This document shows positions 24,124 to 32,404 of a DNA stretch of 37,956 bases, piece after piece (within the stretch, counting starts at the first letter, position 1; each line of letters begins with the position of its first letter). The stretch covers positions 1-37,956 of the forward strand of contig DATDMG010000556.1 of assembly GCA_036518955.1 (NCBI GenBank), read 5' to 3'. The notes beneath the pieces are model-generated. The model ran no database searches. It was not told where the DNA came from and was given only the letters and a program-made list of their open reading frames with translations. Source of the DNA: DATDMG01 sp036518955 (GTDB lineage: Bacteria; Actinomycetota; Actinomycetes; Actinomycetales; Kineosporiaceae). A program made the translations under genes and the position numbers.

Positions 24124-24474
24124 TCACGGCGTGGCTCCCCTGGGTCCGGTGATCGCGGTACCGGGCTCGTCGCAGGTGCGCAGCCACAGCATCGCGTCGA
24201 GAAGATCGTCCGTCGTGAGCGGCGCCTGCTCACCCGATCCGGCTCTCTCCGCCACCTCGCGGGGGATGATCGACACCGCTGCGTGCGCAAGGGTGAGCGC
24301 GGACACCGCGGACCTCTCGGCCCGTTTCACCACCCGCTCGACACACCCCACGCAGTCGAACACGTACCAGGCCATGTCCCCGGACGGATCCCAGGGGCTC
24401 ACGACCAACGTGACATCGTCGACTCCCAATTCCACGCGCCCGCACCGGGGGCACCACGTGGTGATGTATGCCAT
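24124..24474 (-). CDS. Small zinc-ribbon protein of unknown function
   Basis: The protein has 116 residues. Two CxxC pairs (WCPRCG at residues 8-11 and DCVGC near residue 40) probably hold one zinc. A helical C-terminal half follows (LTTDDLLDAMLWLRTCDEPG). The ATG at 24474 is preceded by AGGAGG nine bases away. It lies between the heme-dioxygenase and BacA-like genes, same strand, with gaps of about 190 and 235 bases. Its role is unknown. Confidence 0.75.
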   Translation of the reverse strand: MAYITTWCPRCGRVELGVDDVTLVVSPWDPSGDMAWYVFDCVGCVERVVKRAERSAVSALTLAHAAVSIIPREVAERAGSGEQAPLTTDDLLDAMLWLRTCDEPGTAITGPRGATP

Positions 24475-24558
24475 GGCCCGCGCCCTCCTGATCGCCTGAG
24501 CGCTCGACCGCCCGACGGGTCGGCGGCGGAACGAACGGTTCCATCGTGGCGAGCGGCG

Positions 24559-24606
24559 CTGCACCGCCCGCCGCACCGCCCGCTGCACCGCCCGCTGCAC
24601 CGCCCA
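24559..24606. repeat. Four tandem copies of a 12-bp repeat
   Basis: CTGCACCGCCCG is repeated four times with one-base changes. A run of CTGGACCGGG-like copies follows to about 24640. It fills part of the 234-base gap downstream of the heme-dioxygenase gene. Confidence 0.85.
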
Positions 24607-24708
24607 CTGGACCGGGCTGGACCGGGCGCTGGACCGCCTGAGCGGCGCTGCCCGGGTCGTGGGCGTGCGGGGACGTCCGTCGTCTTCGAGTCCTGGACCC
24701 GCGACCAC

Positions 24709-26274
24709 CTACTGCCGACGCCAGTCCCGCCGGGTGAGACTCACGAAGTACGGTCCCGATCCGGCGGGCACGTTCCTGTGCACCAGGTCGGACAGGGACC
24801 TGGTGGCCGAGATGATCCGCAACCCGGCGTCGGAGAAGGTCGCCTCGTTGTAGACCCTGGTCGCGAGCAACGGATTCGTGAGCACCTGCGAGAAGGCGTC
24901 GACGCCGACCATCCTGCCCATGAGCGGGGGCAACGGGGAGTTGGGGCGTTGATCCTCCGCGAACAGGCCCACGTAGTAGTCGATGCGGTCGACGTCGCGA
25001 TAGTGGTCGCTCAACGCCCGCTGGACACGGTGATCACCGGATATCTGGTCGAAGTCCGTGACGCGAGGAAAGTGACACAGCCGACGGTAGTCGTTGTAGG
25101 ACGCCAACTGCACCCGGCGCCCCACGTCGATGCTCTCGGTCTCGGTCTCGAGCAGGGCCTTGTCGGTGTTGAAGAGGCCGATGCGGCCGGCAGGTTGGAC
25201 AGAGGCGTCCTGGATCAACGGTCCCAACCCGCGACCGGTGAGGAGTCGGTTGTTGAAGAGCGCCTCCCGCAGGGGGACGGCCCTTCCGTCGACATGGAAT
25301 TCGGACGGGACGAGACCGTGCCAGCGATAGAGCAGGTTGAACTCGATCGTCATCCAGTTCTGCCGGTACCAGACCGCGTGACGAGAGGCCGAAGGATCGA
25401 CCCGGAACGTGAAGTAGTACGGCGCGATATGGTGAATGTACTCCTCAATGACGATCTTGATCAGAATCACGATCAGGATATTGCGCGCCGTCTCGAAGAC
25501 CCGGTCGTCGTCCCACCCCCGGTTCTCGCGCTCGAGGATCCCGGCGACGCGATTGTGCTCCCGCAGAAACAGCACGTTGAGCATGGCGAACCCGAACTGG
25601 GAGTTGGCCCGATCGCCGCCCATCGCGAAGAGCCCGTTGCGCTGCTCGACGGTGAGCCGATCGAAGTCGACCACCTGCAGCCCGTGGAACTCCGGCTTGA
25701 TCTCCCCGTTCTCGCACAGGTACGGGGGGAACTCCTCCCCGTTGACGGTCTGGCTCTTCAGACGCCCGCCGTCGTGGCTGCGCAGGAGGTCCGTCACGCC
25801 CGGATCAGCGCCGTAGAGCGTGCTCAGGTCGACCTCGTGAGGGGACGACGTCCTGCGTGGCTCGGACGGATGCGTGCGGTCGCCGCGCAAGAAGCCGTCG
25901 GTGAACCACTGGGCGAAGTGGGCGAACAGCACGGTCGACTTCGGGCACTCAAGGGTCGGGCCCGTTCTCAGGAAGAGGCTCGCCGCGGTCGGGACGTCGG
26001 GGCGCCCCTCCTCCTGATGCCCGACGGGCGGTAGGTGACGGCCCGCGTACGTCCGGTCGGTGAGTGAGCGCCACGAGGTGTAGGGAGCCATCGTGCTCAA
26101 CGGCTCGGGACGGGGCGGCATCCGGCCCACGGCCCGGTCGATCAGAGCCTTGTTGAGCAGGCGCCGAACCGGAGGTATCACCTGGAGGAGCCGCCAGACC
26201 GGCTCGAAATGCGTCGTGACGTAGGACTCGAACCGGTTCTCGAGTCCGTCCCTCGCCACACTCCGGCCTCCCAT
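24709..26274 (-). CDS. Cyclooxygenase-like heme dioxygenase (animal heme peroxidase family)
   Basis: This 521-residue protein belongs to the prostaglandin synthase/fatty-acid dioxygenase branch. The distal segment is STVLFAHFAQWFTDGFLRGD near residue 125. NSQFGFAMLNVLFLREHNRV and the proximal segment IEFNLLYRWHGLVPSEF near residue 315 carry the heme-ligand His and the Tyr that forms the radical in cyclooxygenases. The distal histidine of peroxidases is replaced by Asp (FTD). This suggests lipid dioxygenase rather than peroxidase activity. The ATG 26274 start is three bases after the P450 stop. A GTG at 26259 with GGGAGG seven bases upstream may be the real start. It forms a two-gene unit with the P450, recalling the fused dioxygenase-P450 enzymes of fungi. 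Confidence 0.9.
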   Translation of the reverse strand: MGGRSVARDGLENRFESYVTTHFEPVWRLLQVIPPVRRLLNKALIDRAVGRMPPRPEPLSTMAPYTSWRSLTDRTYAGRHLPPVGHQEEGRPDVPTAASLFLRTGPTLECPKSTVLFAHFAQWFTDGFLRGDRTHPSEPRRTSSPHEVDLSTLYGADPGVTDLLRSHDGGRLKSQTVNGEEFPPYLCENGEIKPEFHGLQVVDFDRLTVEQRNGLFAMGGDRANSQFGFAMLNVLFLREHNRVAGILERENRGWDDDRVFETARNILIVILIKIVIEEYIHHIAPYYFTFRVDPSASRHAVWYRQNWMTIEFNLLYRWHGLVPSEFHVDGRAVPLREALFNNRLLTGRGLGPLIQDASVQPAGRIGLFNTDKALLETETESIDVGRRVQLASYNDYRRLCHFPRVTDFDQISGDHRVQRALSDHYRDVDRIDYYVGLFAEDQRPNSPLPPLMGRMVGVDAFSQVLTNPLLATRVYNEATFSDAGLRIISATRSLSDLVHRNVPAGSGPYFVSLTRRDWRRQ

Positions 26275-26277
26275 CGC

Positions 26278-27570
26278 CTACCCCGCCGGCGTGGTGACGT
26301 CGGGAGCGTCGAGAGCGATGACGAACCGTTCCGGGAACGGACCGCCCCGGAAGTCGATCGAGCCCTCCGGAGGGGGCAGCAGGCGCACTCCCGGGCGGCG
26401 GAGGACCTGCCGTACGACGCGCGGGATCACCGCGCTCCCGACCAGCCGGCCCAGGCAGGCGTGGTGCCCGTAGCCGAAGTGCAACCGCAGGAAGTCCGGG
26501 CGGTGGAGCCGGAAGTTCTCGGGTTCGGCGAGAACGACCTCGTCGAACATGGCCGAGGCCGTGCAGGCGAACACGATGGTCCCGGCGGGGATCACGCTCT
26601 CCCGGGGGGTGCCCGCGGCCAACCGGTACCCGGTCTCGCAGTAGCGGAAGACCAGCGGGTTGATGGGGTTGAACCGCAGCGCCTCCCAGACGTAGGCCGC
26701 CAGGCGGCCGGGGTCGTCGTCCATCGCGGCGGCCACGGCGGCCTCCCGGACATCAGGCCGCAGGAGGATCTGTTCGAGAACCTGTGCCACGGCCTGCGAC
26801 GTGGTCTCGATACCACCGATGAGCAGGCCTGCGACATTGGCGAGGATTCGGCGATCGTCGAAACCGAGTTCCCCGGGGAGCCGGGTCCGCAGCAGCCGGC
26901 TGACGATGTCCTGCGGTGGTACCTCGCCCTCGCAGGTACTCGCGTCGGCGAGCTCGGCCTGCCGCCGGGGGATCAACTCCGCCAGGTAGGCCGTCATCTC
27001 CCGCCCTGCCGTCAGCGATGCCTCGTGCACCGCCGGGTCGTCGGCGAGGTTCTTGAACATGTCGCACTGGGTGGCACGCGACCAGCGGAGGACCGACGCG
27101 GGATCCGGGCCGGGCAAGCCGAAGTACGCGTCGCACAGCCGCTGGGCCACGTGGCGTCCCAGGCAGGGGACGACATCGATCCGGCCCCCGGGAGCCGCCG
27201 CCTCCAACGCCTCGTCGGCGAAGCCCCCGACCAGCTCCCCCACGCGCTGCGCATCCTCAGGACGCAGGACGGCCTGCATGATTCCCTTCTCCCGCCAGTT
27301 GATGGCCGTGCCGTCCCGCGCGAGCATGAACGGCCCCACGACGGGATCCATGCGCGGCACGTAGAGACGTACGGAGAAGACCTGTTCCCGAGACAACACC
27401 TCGATGACGTCGGCGAACCGCGTGACCAGGGTGATGCCAGGTGTCGCGAAGACCGGCCGACGTTCCCGAAGCTCCTTGAAGAAGGGGCGCCATTCCGTCC
27501 TGATCCACTGCCCGACGAGGGCGGCGCGCTCTGATTCCGGTGCCGACCCGTACTGTTCCAGATAGTTCAC
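26278..27570 (-). CDS. Cytochrome P450
   Basis: The protein has about 430 residues. The I-helix LLIGGIETTSQ holds the acid-threonine pair for oxygen activation, ExxR is in WEALRFNP, and the heme-binding loop FGYGHHACLGRLVG holds the cysteine ligand. It is soluble, as bacterial P450s usually are, and no redox partner is encoded nearby. GTG 27570 has GGGAGGGG five bases upstream; an in-frame ATG at 27588 would add six residues. It is immediately upstream of the heme-dioxygenase gene, so the P450 may process the fatty-acid hydroperoxide made by that enzyme. Confidence 0.93.
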   Translation of the reverse strand: MNYLEQYGSAPESERAALVGQWIRTEWRPFFKELRERRPVFATPGITLVTRFADVIEVLSREQVFSVRLYVPRMDPVVGPFMLARDGTAINWREKGIMQAVLRPEDAQRVGELVGGFADEALEAAAPGGRIDVVPCLGRHVAQRLCDAYFGLPGPDPASVLRWSRATQCDMFKNLADDPAVHEASLTAGREMTAYLAELIPRRQAELADASTCEGEVPPQDIVSRLLRTRLPGELGFDDRRILANVAGLLIGGIETTSQAVAQVLEQILLRPDVREAAVAAAMDDDPGRLAAYVWEALRFNPINPLVFRYCETGYRLAAGTPRESVIPAGTIVFACTASAMFDEVVLAEPENFRLHRPDFLRLHFGYGHHACLGRLVGSAVIPRVVRQVLRRPGVRLLPPPEGSIDFRGGPFPERFVIALDAPDVTTPAG

Positions 27571-27666
27571 GAGGACCCCTCCCGGCATGCTCGTGTGCCG
27601 GCCGATGCCTTACGCCACCGTGCTGTCGGCACCTCCTGTCCGTCTGACCACGCCGACCCGCCCCGG

Positions 27667-30600
27667 TCAGCGCGTCAGCAGTCGCCGCTTCGGCCCGCTC
27701 TCGACGCGACGGGTGAGCGGATGGTTCGGGCCCAGGAGCCGCCGGCATCGCTCGAGAACTCGCTGACCCGAGCACCCGACCTCTTCCTCGGACAGATCCG
27801 TCAGGCTGAGCTGGACGGTCACCAGGAGGGTAACGGGGTGCTCGTCGTCGAAGATCTCTCGGCACCGGCGCAGCGTGTCTCGACCGAGGCCGGCCGCGCG
27901 ATCGGCCTCCCCCTCGGCCGCCAGTGAGAGGGCCAGGTCGGCGGCCGTGACAAGGGTGATGGGGTGACTCTCGCCCAGGACGTCCCGACATCCTGTCACG
28001 ATGTCCGACCCCCGTCGGGAGACCTCGCCGTCGTGCCCCTGCCAGGCGAGGACGAGGAGAAGGACGGCCGCGGATCGCACCGTGTGCCGATTCCGCGGGC
28101 CCAGCGTCGTCCGGCACCGCTCGAGGTTGTCCTCGGCAAGCCGCCGCGCCCGACGGCCGTCGTCCGACCCACCCGCCCATGCCAGGACGAGGGTCAGGTT
28201 GGCGACGGCGTCCACGGTGATGACATGGTCCGGTCCGAGCGTCTGCTCGCACCGGTCGAGCACGCCCTGGCCCAGGCTGCGGCTCGGCTCGATCTCACCG
28301 CTGCACGCGAGCACGAGGGTGAGGGCGACCGTCAGCGACAGCGTGATGGGGTGCGATTCGCCGAGAACCCGCCGGCACCGGTCCACGGTGACCACGCCCA
28401 GGCTGCGGGCGGCTTCGCGGTCACCGAGCCAGGCCAGGACGTACGTGAGGACGGCCGCCATGCGCAGGGTGGCGGGATGTTCATCCGTGAACAGCCGACG
28501 GCAGCGCTCCAGAGTGGCTTCGCCGAGGCTTCGGGCCTGGGCGTACTCGCCCAGGCCCGCCAGCGCGAACGCGACGTTGGTGGCGACCGCCAGCGTGGTG
28601 GGGTGGTCCGGGCCGAGACTTCGCCGGCAGTGCTCCAGGGTGCGCTCGCCCAGGGCCAGCGCCACCTGGTGCTCCCCCAGCCATGCGAGCGCGAAGGTCA
28701 GGCTGGCGGCCAGGCGCAACGTCGTGGGGTGGTCGGACCCCAGGGTCTGGCTGCACCGCCGCAGCGTGTCATCGGCGAGCTCGCAGGCTTGGTCATGTTC
28801 GTCGGCCCACGCGTGGGCCACAGCCAGGATCCCCGCCATCCGGAGGGTGGCCGGATGACCGACCCCGAGAATCTTCCGACAGCGGTCGAGGTTCTCCAGA
28901 GCCAGCAGGCGGGCCGGTGCGTACTCGGCCAGCCAGGCCAACGTGAAGGCCTGGGTCGATGCCAGGGACAGGGTGGTCGGGTGATCCGGGCCGAACACGC
29001 GTCGGCAGCGCTCCAGCGTGTCGCTGCCGAGCAGGCGGGCCTGCCCGTACTCCGCCGACCCGGCCCGGGCGAAGACCAGGCCGGCGGCGAGCGTGAGGAC
29101 GTCGGGATGATCCGCCCCGAGATGGCCGCGCCAGCGCTGCAGCAGGTCCTGGGCGAGGAGCAGACTGGTCCGGCCGTCCGCCCGGACGTTGAGGTAGTCG
29201 AGGATGCGCAGCATCAGGCGGCGGTCCCCGGGGTGCTCGTCGCCGAGCGGGCTGGTCGCGAGCGCGTGTGGAGCCAGCTCGGCGTACCTCGCCCAGAGCG
29301 CGGGGTCGTTCGGATCGCCGGGGACGGCGGCCGCCAGGACGGCCAGCACCTGCCGCACGATGGCCTGGCGCTGATCGTCGGCGAGTTGCTGACGGACGGC
29401 GGCCTGCACCAAGCGGTGGACCTGGAAGCCTCGCGGGTGCCGCCGGACCAGGGAGAAGCTCTGGGCTGCCCCGACGACGTCCTCCAACGCATCGGCGTCC
29501 CGGGCGGCTTCGCGCAGGGGGGAATCGAGCAACTCCGGTTTCGCCGTGAGGAGGCTCAACGGAATGGGCTCGGGAGCCAGCAGTGCGGCCAGCCTCACCA
29601 GCTGGACTGCCGCGGGGCAGTCCGCGCCCAGTCGCTCGAGGGAGAGCGTCCAGGCGGTGTCCAACCGCCCCTGATAGCCCAGGACGTCGCCCTTGGCGAG
29701 GAGGTCGGCACGCCGGTCGCGGAAGCGCCGCAGGTAGTCCCCCGGCGACGCCCCGGTCTGCTCCAGGAAGGCCGCGGCCTGGGCCGCGGCCAGCGGGAGG
29801 TCGCCCAGCTCGGCCGACAGTTCCGCAGCCAGGTCGTCGTCCAGCTCCGGGGTGCGCTGGGTCAGCAGGGCGACCGTCTCCGACCGGGGCAGGACGTCGA
29901 CCTCGAGGCGATCCCCGAGTTCCCCCCAGCCGCGGTAGCGAGAGGTGACGAGGACGTGCCCCGGCCCGTCGGACAGGTAGCCGAGGATGTCCTGCGGGCA
30001 GCCCGCGTTGTCGAACATCAGCAGCCACCGCCGGCGGTGGCGCAGCTCGTCGAGCACCGCCCGCACGGTCCGGCCGGCGCAGCTCTCGGGCGGCAACTCC
30101 AGCCGGCTCGCCAGGTCGGCGAACTGTGCTGCGATCAGGACGGGTTGCTGGGCGTCGATCCACCAGACCAGGTCGTAGTGGGAGGCGAACCGGTGCGCGT
30201 ACTCGATGGCCACGTGGCTCTTGCCGACCCCACCGAGCCCGAAGAGGGTGAGCACCCGCAGGGTGTCCCCGTCGTCCCGCAGCGATTCGCTGATGCGCTG
30301 GAACATTCCGGTGCGGCCGACGAAACGGGTGTTGCGCAGCGGGACGGACCAGATCGGAGGCCGACCCGATCTCAGCCGTTCCGGTTCGCCCGGGGCGACC
30401 GCTCTGCTCGTCGGCGTACCCGCGGCCGGCTGCGGGTCGTGGGCAGGGTGCTCATCGACCGGACCGACGGCCGGACCGACGACCGGACCGACGGCCGGGG
30501 CAGTGGTCGGGCCGGCGGAGGCCGTGGCGCCGGTGAACCGGTTCAGCCAGGTACCGCCGCCGTCAGCGATCGACGGATCCGCGGTGAGGATCTGGTGGTG

Positions 30601-31347
30601 CAGCTGTCCCAGGAGCGGCGCGGGTTCGACCCCCAGTTCCGCCACCAGGTACCGTCGCGCGTCCTGGAATGCCTCGAGCGCCTCCGCCTGCCGGCCCGAC
30701 CGGTACATCGCCAGCATGAGCAGGGCTCGCAGACGTTCACGGAGAGGATGCTCGGCGATGAGATTCCGGAGCTGCCCGATCACGCCGGGATCGCCGCCGC
30801 GGGCCACGGCGATGTCGAGGCGTTCCTCGAGCAGGTCGACGTGCGCTTCGTGCAGCCGCTCACGTTGCGCGTCCAGGTAAGGGCTGGCCAAGCCGGCACA
30901 GAGGGGACCGCGGTAGAGCGCCAGCGCCGCCTCCACGGCACCGGCGGCCCGCTCGAGGTCCCCCGCCGATCGAGCTGATCGGGCCGCACGCGCCTCAGCC
31001 TCGAACACCTGCAGGTCACAGTGCCCGACATCCACCGCCAGGCGGTAACCCGCGTCGGTCCACGGGATGAGGTCGCGTCGTTCAGCCCCGGGGGAGGCAC
31101 TCCCCAGCACTCGCCGCAATGCGGACACGTGGCGCTGCAGCAGGTTCACGCAGGAGGCGGGCGCGGTCGGCCCCCACACCGCGTTGATCAACGCTTCTCG
31201 GCCCACCGGGCGATCGGCATGAAGCAACAGGACAGCGAGGACGACTCTGCGTTGCAGCGGACCGAGGGCGAGGGGAGCGCCGGCGCTCAGGGCGCGAAGG
31301 GGGCCCAGCACCTCGAAGCGCAGGGACGCGACGCTCGCTTCAACCAT
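27667..31347 (-). CDS. AfsR-like regulator: SARP, NB-ARC ATPase and a regular TPR array
   Basis: The protein has 1226 residues. The winged helix and BTAD occupy about residues 8-255, followed by a low-complexity Pro/Val/Gly linker (about 270-340) encoded by short tandem repeats. The STAND/NB-ARC ATPase has its P-loop in LFGLGGVGKSHVA near residue 370 and LLMFDNAG as Walker B. From about residue 740 to 1215 it has some twelve TPRs of 42 residues, each with a version of LGPDHPTTL and a LERCRR helix, of the kinesin-light-chain/TPR_12 kind. Such proteins act as ATP-driven switches that activate secondary-metabolite genes. It lies directly upstream of the P450/dioxygenase/BacA-like run on the same strand, the most likely target. 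Confidence 0.93.
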   Translation of the reverse strand: MVEASVASLRFEVLGPLRALSAGAPLALGPLQRRVVLAVLLLHADRPVGREALINAVWGPTAPASCVNLLQRHVSALRRVLGSASPGAERRDLIPWTDAGYRLAVDVGHCDLQVFEAEARAARSARSAGDLERAAGAVEAALALYRGPLCAGLASPYLDAQRERLHEAHVDLLEERLDIAVARGGDPGVIGQLRNLIAEHPLRERLRALLMLAMYRSGRQAEALEAFQDARRYLVAELGVEPAPLLGQLHHQILTADPSIADGGGTWLNRFTGATASAGPTTAPAVGPVVGPAVGPVDEHPAHDPQPAAGTPTSRAVAPGEPERLRSGRPPIWSVPLRNTRFVGRTGMFQRISESLRDDGDTLRVLTLFGLGGVGKSHVAIEYAHRFASHYDLVWWIDAQQPVLIAAQFADLASRLELPPESCAGRTVRAVLDELRHRRRWLLMFDNAGCPQDILGYLSDGPGHVLVTSRYRGWGELGDRLEVDVLPRSETVALLTQRTPELDDDLAAELSAELGDLPLAAAQAAAFLEQTGASPGDYLRRFRDRRADLLAKGDVLGYQGRLDTAWTLSLERLGADCPAAVQLVRLAALLAPEPIPLSLLTAKPELLDSPLREAARDADALEDVVGAAQSFSLVRRHPRGFQVHRLVQAAVRQQLADDQRQAIVRQVLAVLAAAVPGDPNDPALWARYAELAPHALATSPLGDEHPGDRRLMLRILDYLNVRADGRTSLLLAQDLLQRWRGHLGADHPDVLTLAAGLVFARAGSAEYGQARLLGSDTLERCRRVFGPDHPTTLSLASTQAFTLAWLAEYAPARLLALENLDRCRKILGVGHPATLRMAGILAVAHAWADEHDQACELADDTLRRCSQTLGSDHPTTLRLAASLTFALAWLGEHQVALALGERTLEHCRRSLGPDHPTTLAVATNVAFALAGLGEYAQARSLGEATLERCRRLFTDEHPATLRMAAVLTYVLAWLGDREAARSLGVVTVDRCRRVLGESHPITLSLTVALTLVLACSGEIEPSRSLGQGVLDRCEQTLGPDHVITVDAVANLTLVLAWAGGSDDGRRARRLAEDNLERCRTTLGPRNRHTVRSAAVLLLVLAWQGHDGEVSRRGSDIVTGCRDVLGESHPITLVTAADLALSLAAEGEADRAAGLGRDTLRRCREIFDDEHPVTLLVTVQLSLTDLSEEEVGCSGQRVLERCRRLLGPNHPLTRRVESGPKRRLLTR

Positions 31348-31388
31348 CGATGCCCCCGAGGGCGGGCGAGAAGTGACAAACCACCCAT

Positions 31389-31394
31389 ATCATA
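31389..31394 (-). promoter_or_regulatory. Possible -10 box (TATGAT) of the AfsR-like gene
   Basis: The minus-strand hexamer TATGAT lies 42 bases upstream of the ATG at 31347 in an otherwise GC-rich gap. No good -35 box is seen at 17 bases, so a regulator may be needed. Confidence 0.35.
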
Positions 31395-31492
31395 CGACGT
31401 CCAGCTGCGGCCGCCCGAAGCCTCACCAGCTGTTCCCGGGCCCGCCGCTGCGCACGTACCCGGCACACCAGGTCGGGACCGGGCCGCACACC

Positions 31493-31517
31493 GGAACGGG
31501 ATGGAACGGGATGGAAC
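31493..31517. repeat. 2.5 direct copies of a 10-bp repeat upstream of the response-regulator gene
   Basis: GGAACGGGAT is repeated head-to-tail, ending 73 bases before the GTG start of the response regulator. The 10-bp period places the copies on one face of the helix, as expected of an activator or repressor site. Confidence 0.5.
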
Positions 31518-31589
31518 TCCTCAAGGGATAGCCGGAGCGGCGGACCGCAGGTCCGTCGAAGGTTCCGTCCTCGCCCTCGGAGGTAGATC

Positions 31590-32396
31590 GTGATCACAAC
31601 CGGATCGGGCCCCGACGACCGCACCGTGATCGTGACGGCCGACGACCGCCCGGACGTGACGGTCATCCGTCAGCCTCGAAGCAGCGTCCGACCGACCAGC
31701 CGCGACATCTCCGTGCTGTTGGTGGACGACGAGGCGATCGTGCGTGCCGGGCTGGCCATGCTCATCGACGCCGAGCCAGGGCTCCGCGTGGTGGGCGAGG
31801 CCGCGGACGGCGCGCAGGCCGTCCGCCTGGCGACCGAACTGCGGCCCGACGTCGTGGTGATGGACGTGCGGATGCCGGGCACGAACGGCGTCGAGGCCAC
31901 GCGCCGACTGGTCAGCGACCCGTTCATCACCGGCTCGTCCGTCACCACCGCGGTCCTGGTCCTGACCACGTTCAACGACGACGAGGCCGGGTACGACGCG
32001 CTGCGCGCCGGCGCCGCCGGGTTTCTGCTGAAGAGCGCCGCCCCGCGGTTCCTGCCCGAGGCGATCTGCTCGGTCGCCGCCGGCGACGCCTGGCTGGATC
32101 CGGCGGTGGCTCGCCGCCTGCTGGCCGATTTCGCCGCCCGTCCCGGCCTGTCCGTGCCCGCCCCGGTCGAACTGGAGCGGCTCACCGTGCGCGAGCGCGG
32201 GGTGCTCGTCCTGGTCGCGCACGGGTTGACGAACGCGGAGATCGCCGCCCACCTCGTCGTCAGTGAGGCGACGGTGAAGACGCACCTCGGCCGGGTCTTG
32301 GTCAAGCTCGGGGTCCGGGGCCGCGCCCAGGCCGTGGCGATGGCCTACCGCACCGGCCTGGTCCGCCCCGAGGACCGGCTGCCCGCCGGACGCTGA
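31590..32396 (+). CDS. NarL/FixJ-family response regulator (orphan)
   Basis: The protein has 268 residues. A receiver domain spans about residues 40-165, with acidic pocket VLLVDDEA, phospho-acceptor Asp in VVVMDVRMPGTNG, the conserved Thr in LTTFNDD and Lys in FLLKSAAP. A LuxR-type HTH occupies about 195-255 (LTVRERGVLVLVAHGLTNAE, VSEATVKTHLGRVLVKLGV). The 38-residue N-terminal extension is unusual. The GTG start is supported by GGAGG six bases upstream. No sensor kinase is found in the window, so it may respond to a distant kinase or to none. It is divergent from the AfsR-like gene. Confidence 0.93.
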   Translation: MITTGSGPDDRTVIVTADDRPDVTVIRQPRSSVRPTSRDISVLLVDDEAIVRAGLAMLIDAEPGLRVVGEAADGAQAVRLATELRPDVVVMDVRMPGTNGVEATRRLVSDPFITGSSVTTAVLVLTTFNDDEAGYDALRAGAAGFLLKSAAPRFLPEAICSVAAGDAWLDPAVARRLLADFAARPGLSVPAPVELERLTVRERGVLVLVAHGLTNAEIAAHLVVSEATVKTHLGRVLVKLGVRGRAQAVAMAYRTGLVRPEDRLPAGR

Positions 32397-32404
32397 GGTT
32401 CGGC

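Noticed and set aside
27964..30978. Plus-strand open frame of 1004 codons
   Set aside because: It mirrors the repetitive TPR and ATPase coding sequence of the AfsR-like gene on the other strand.
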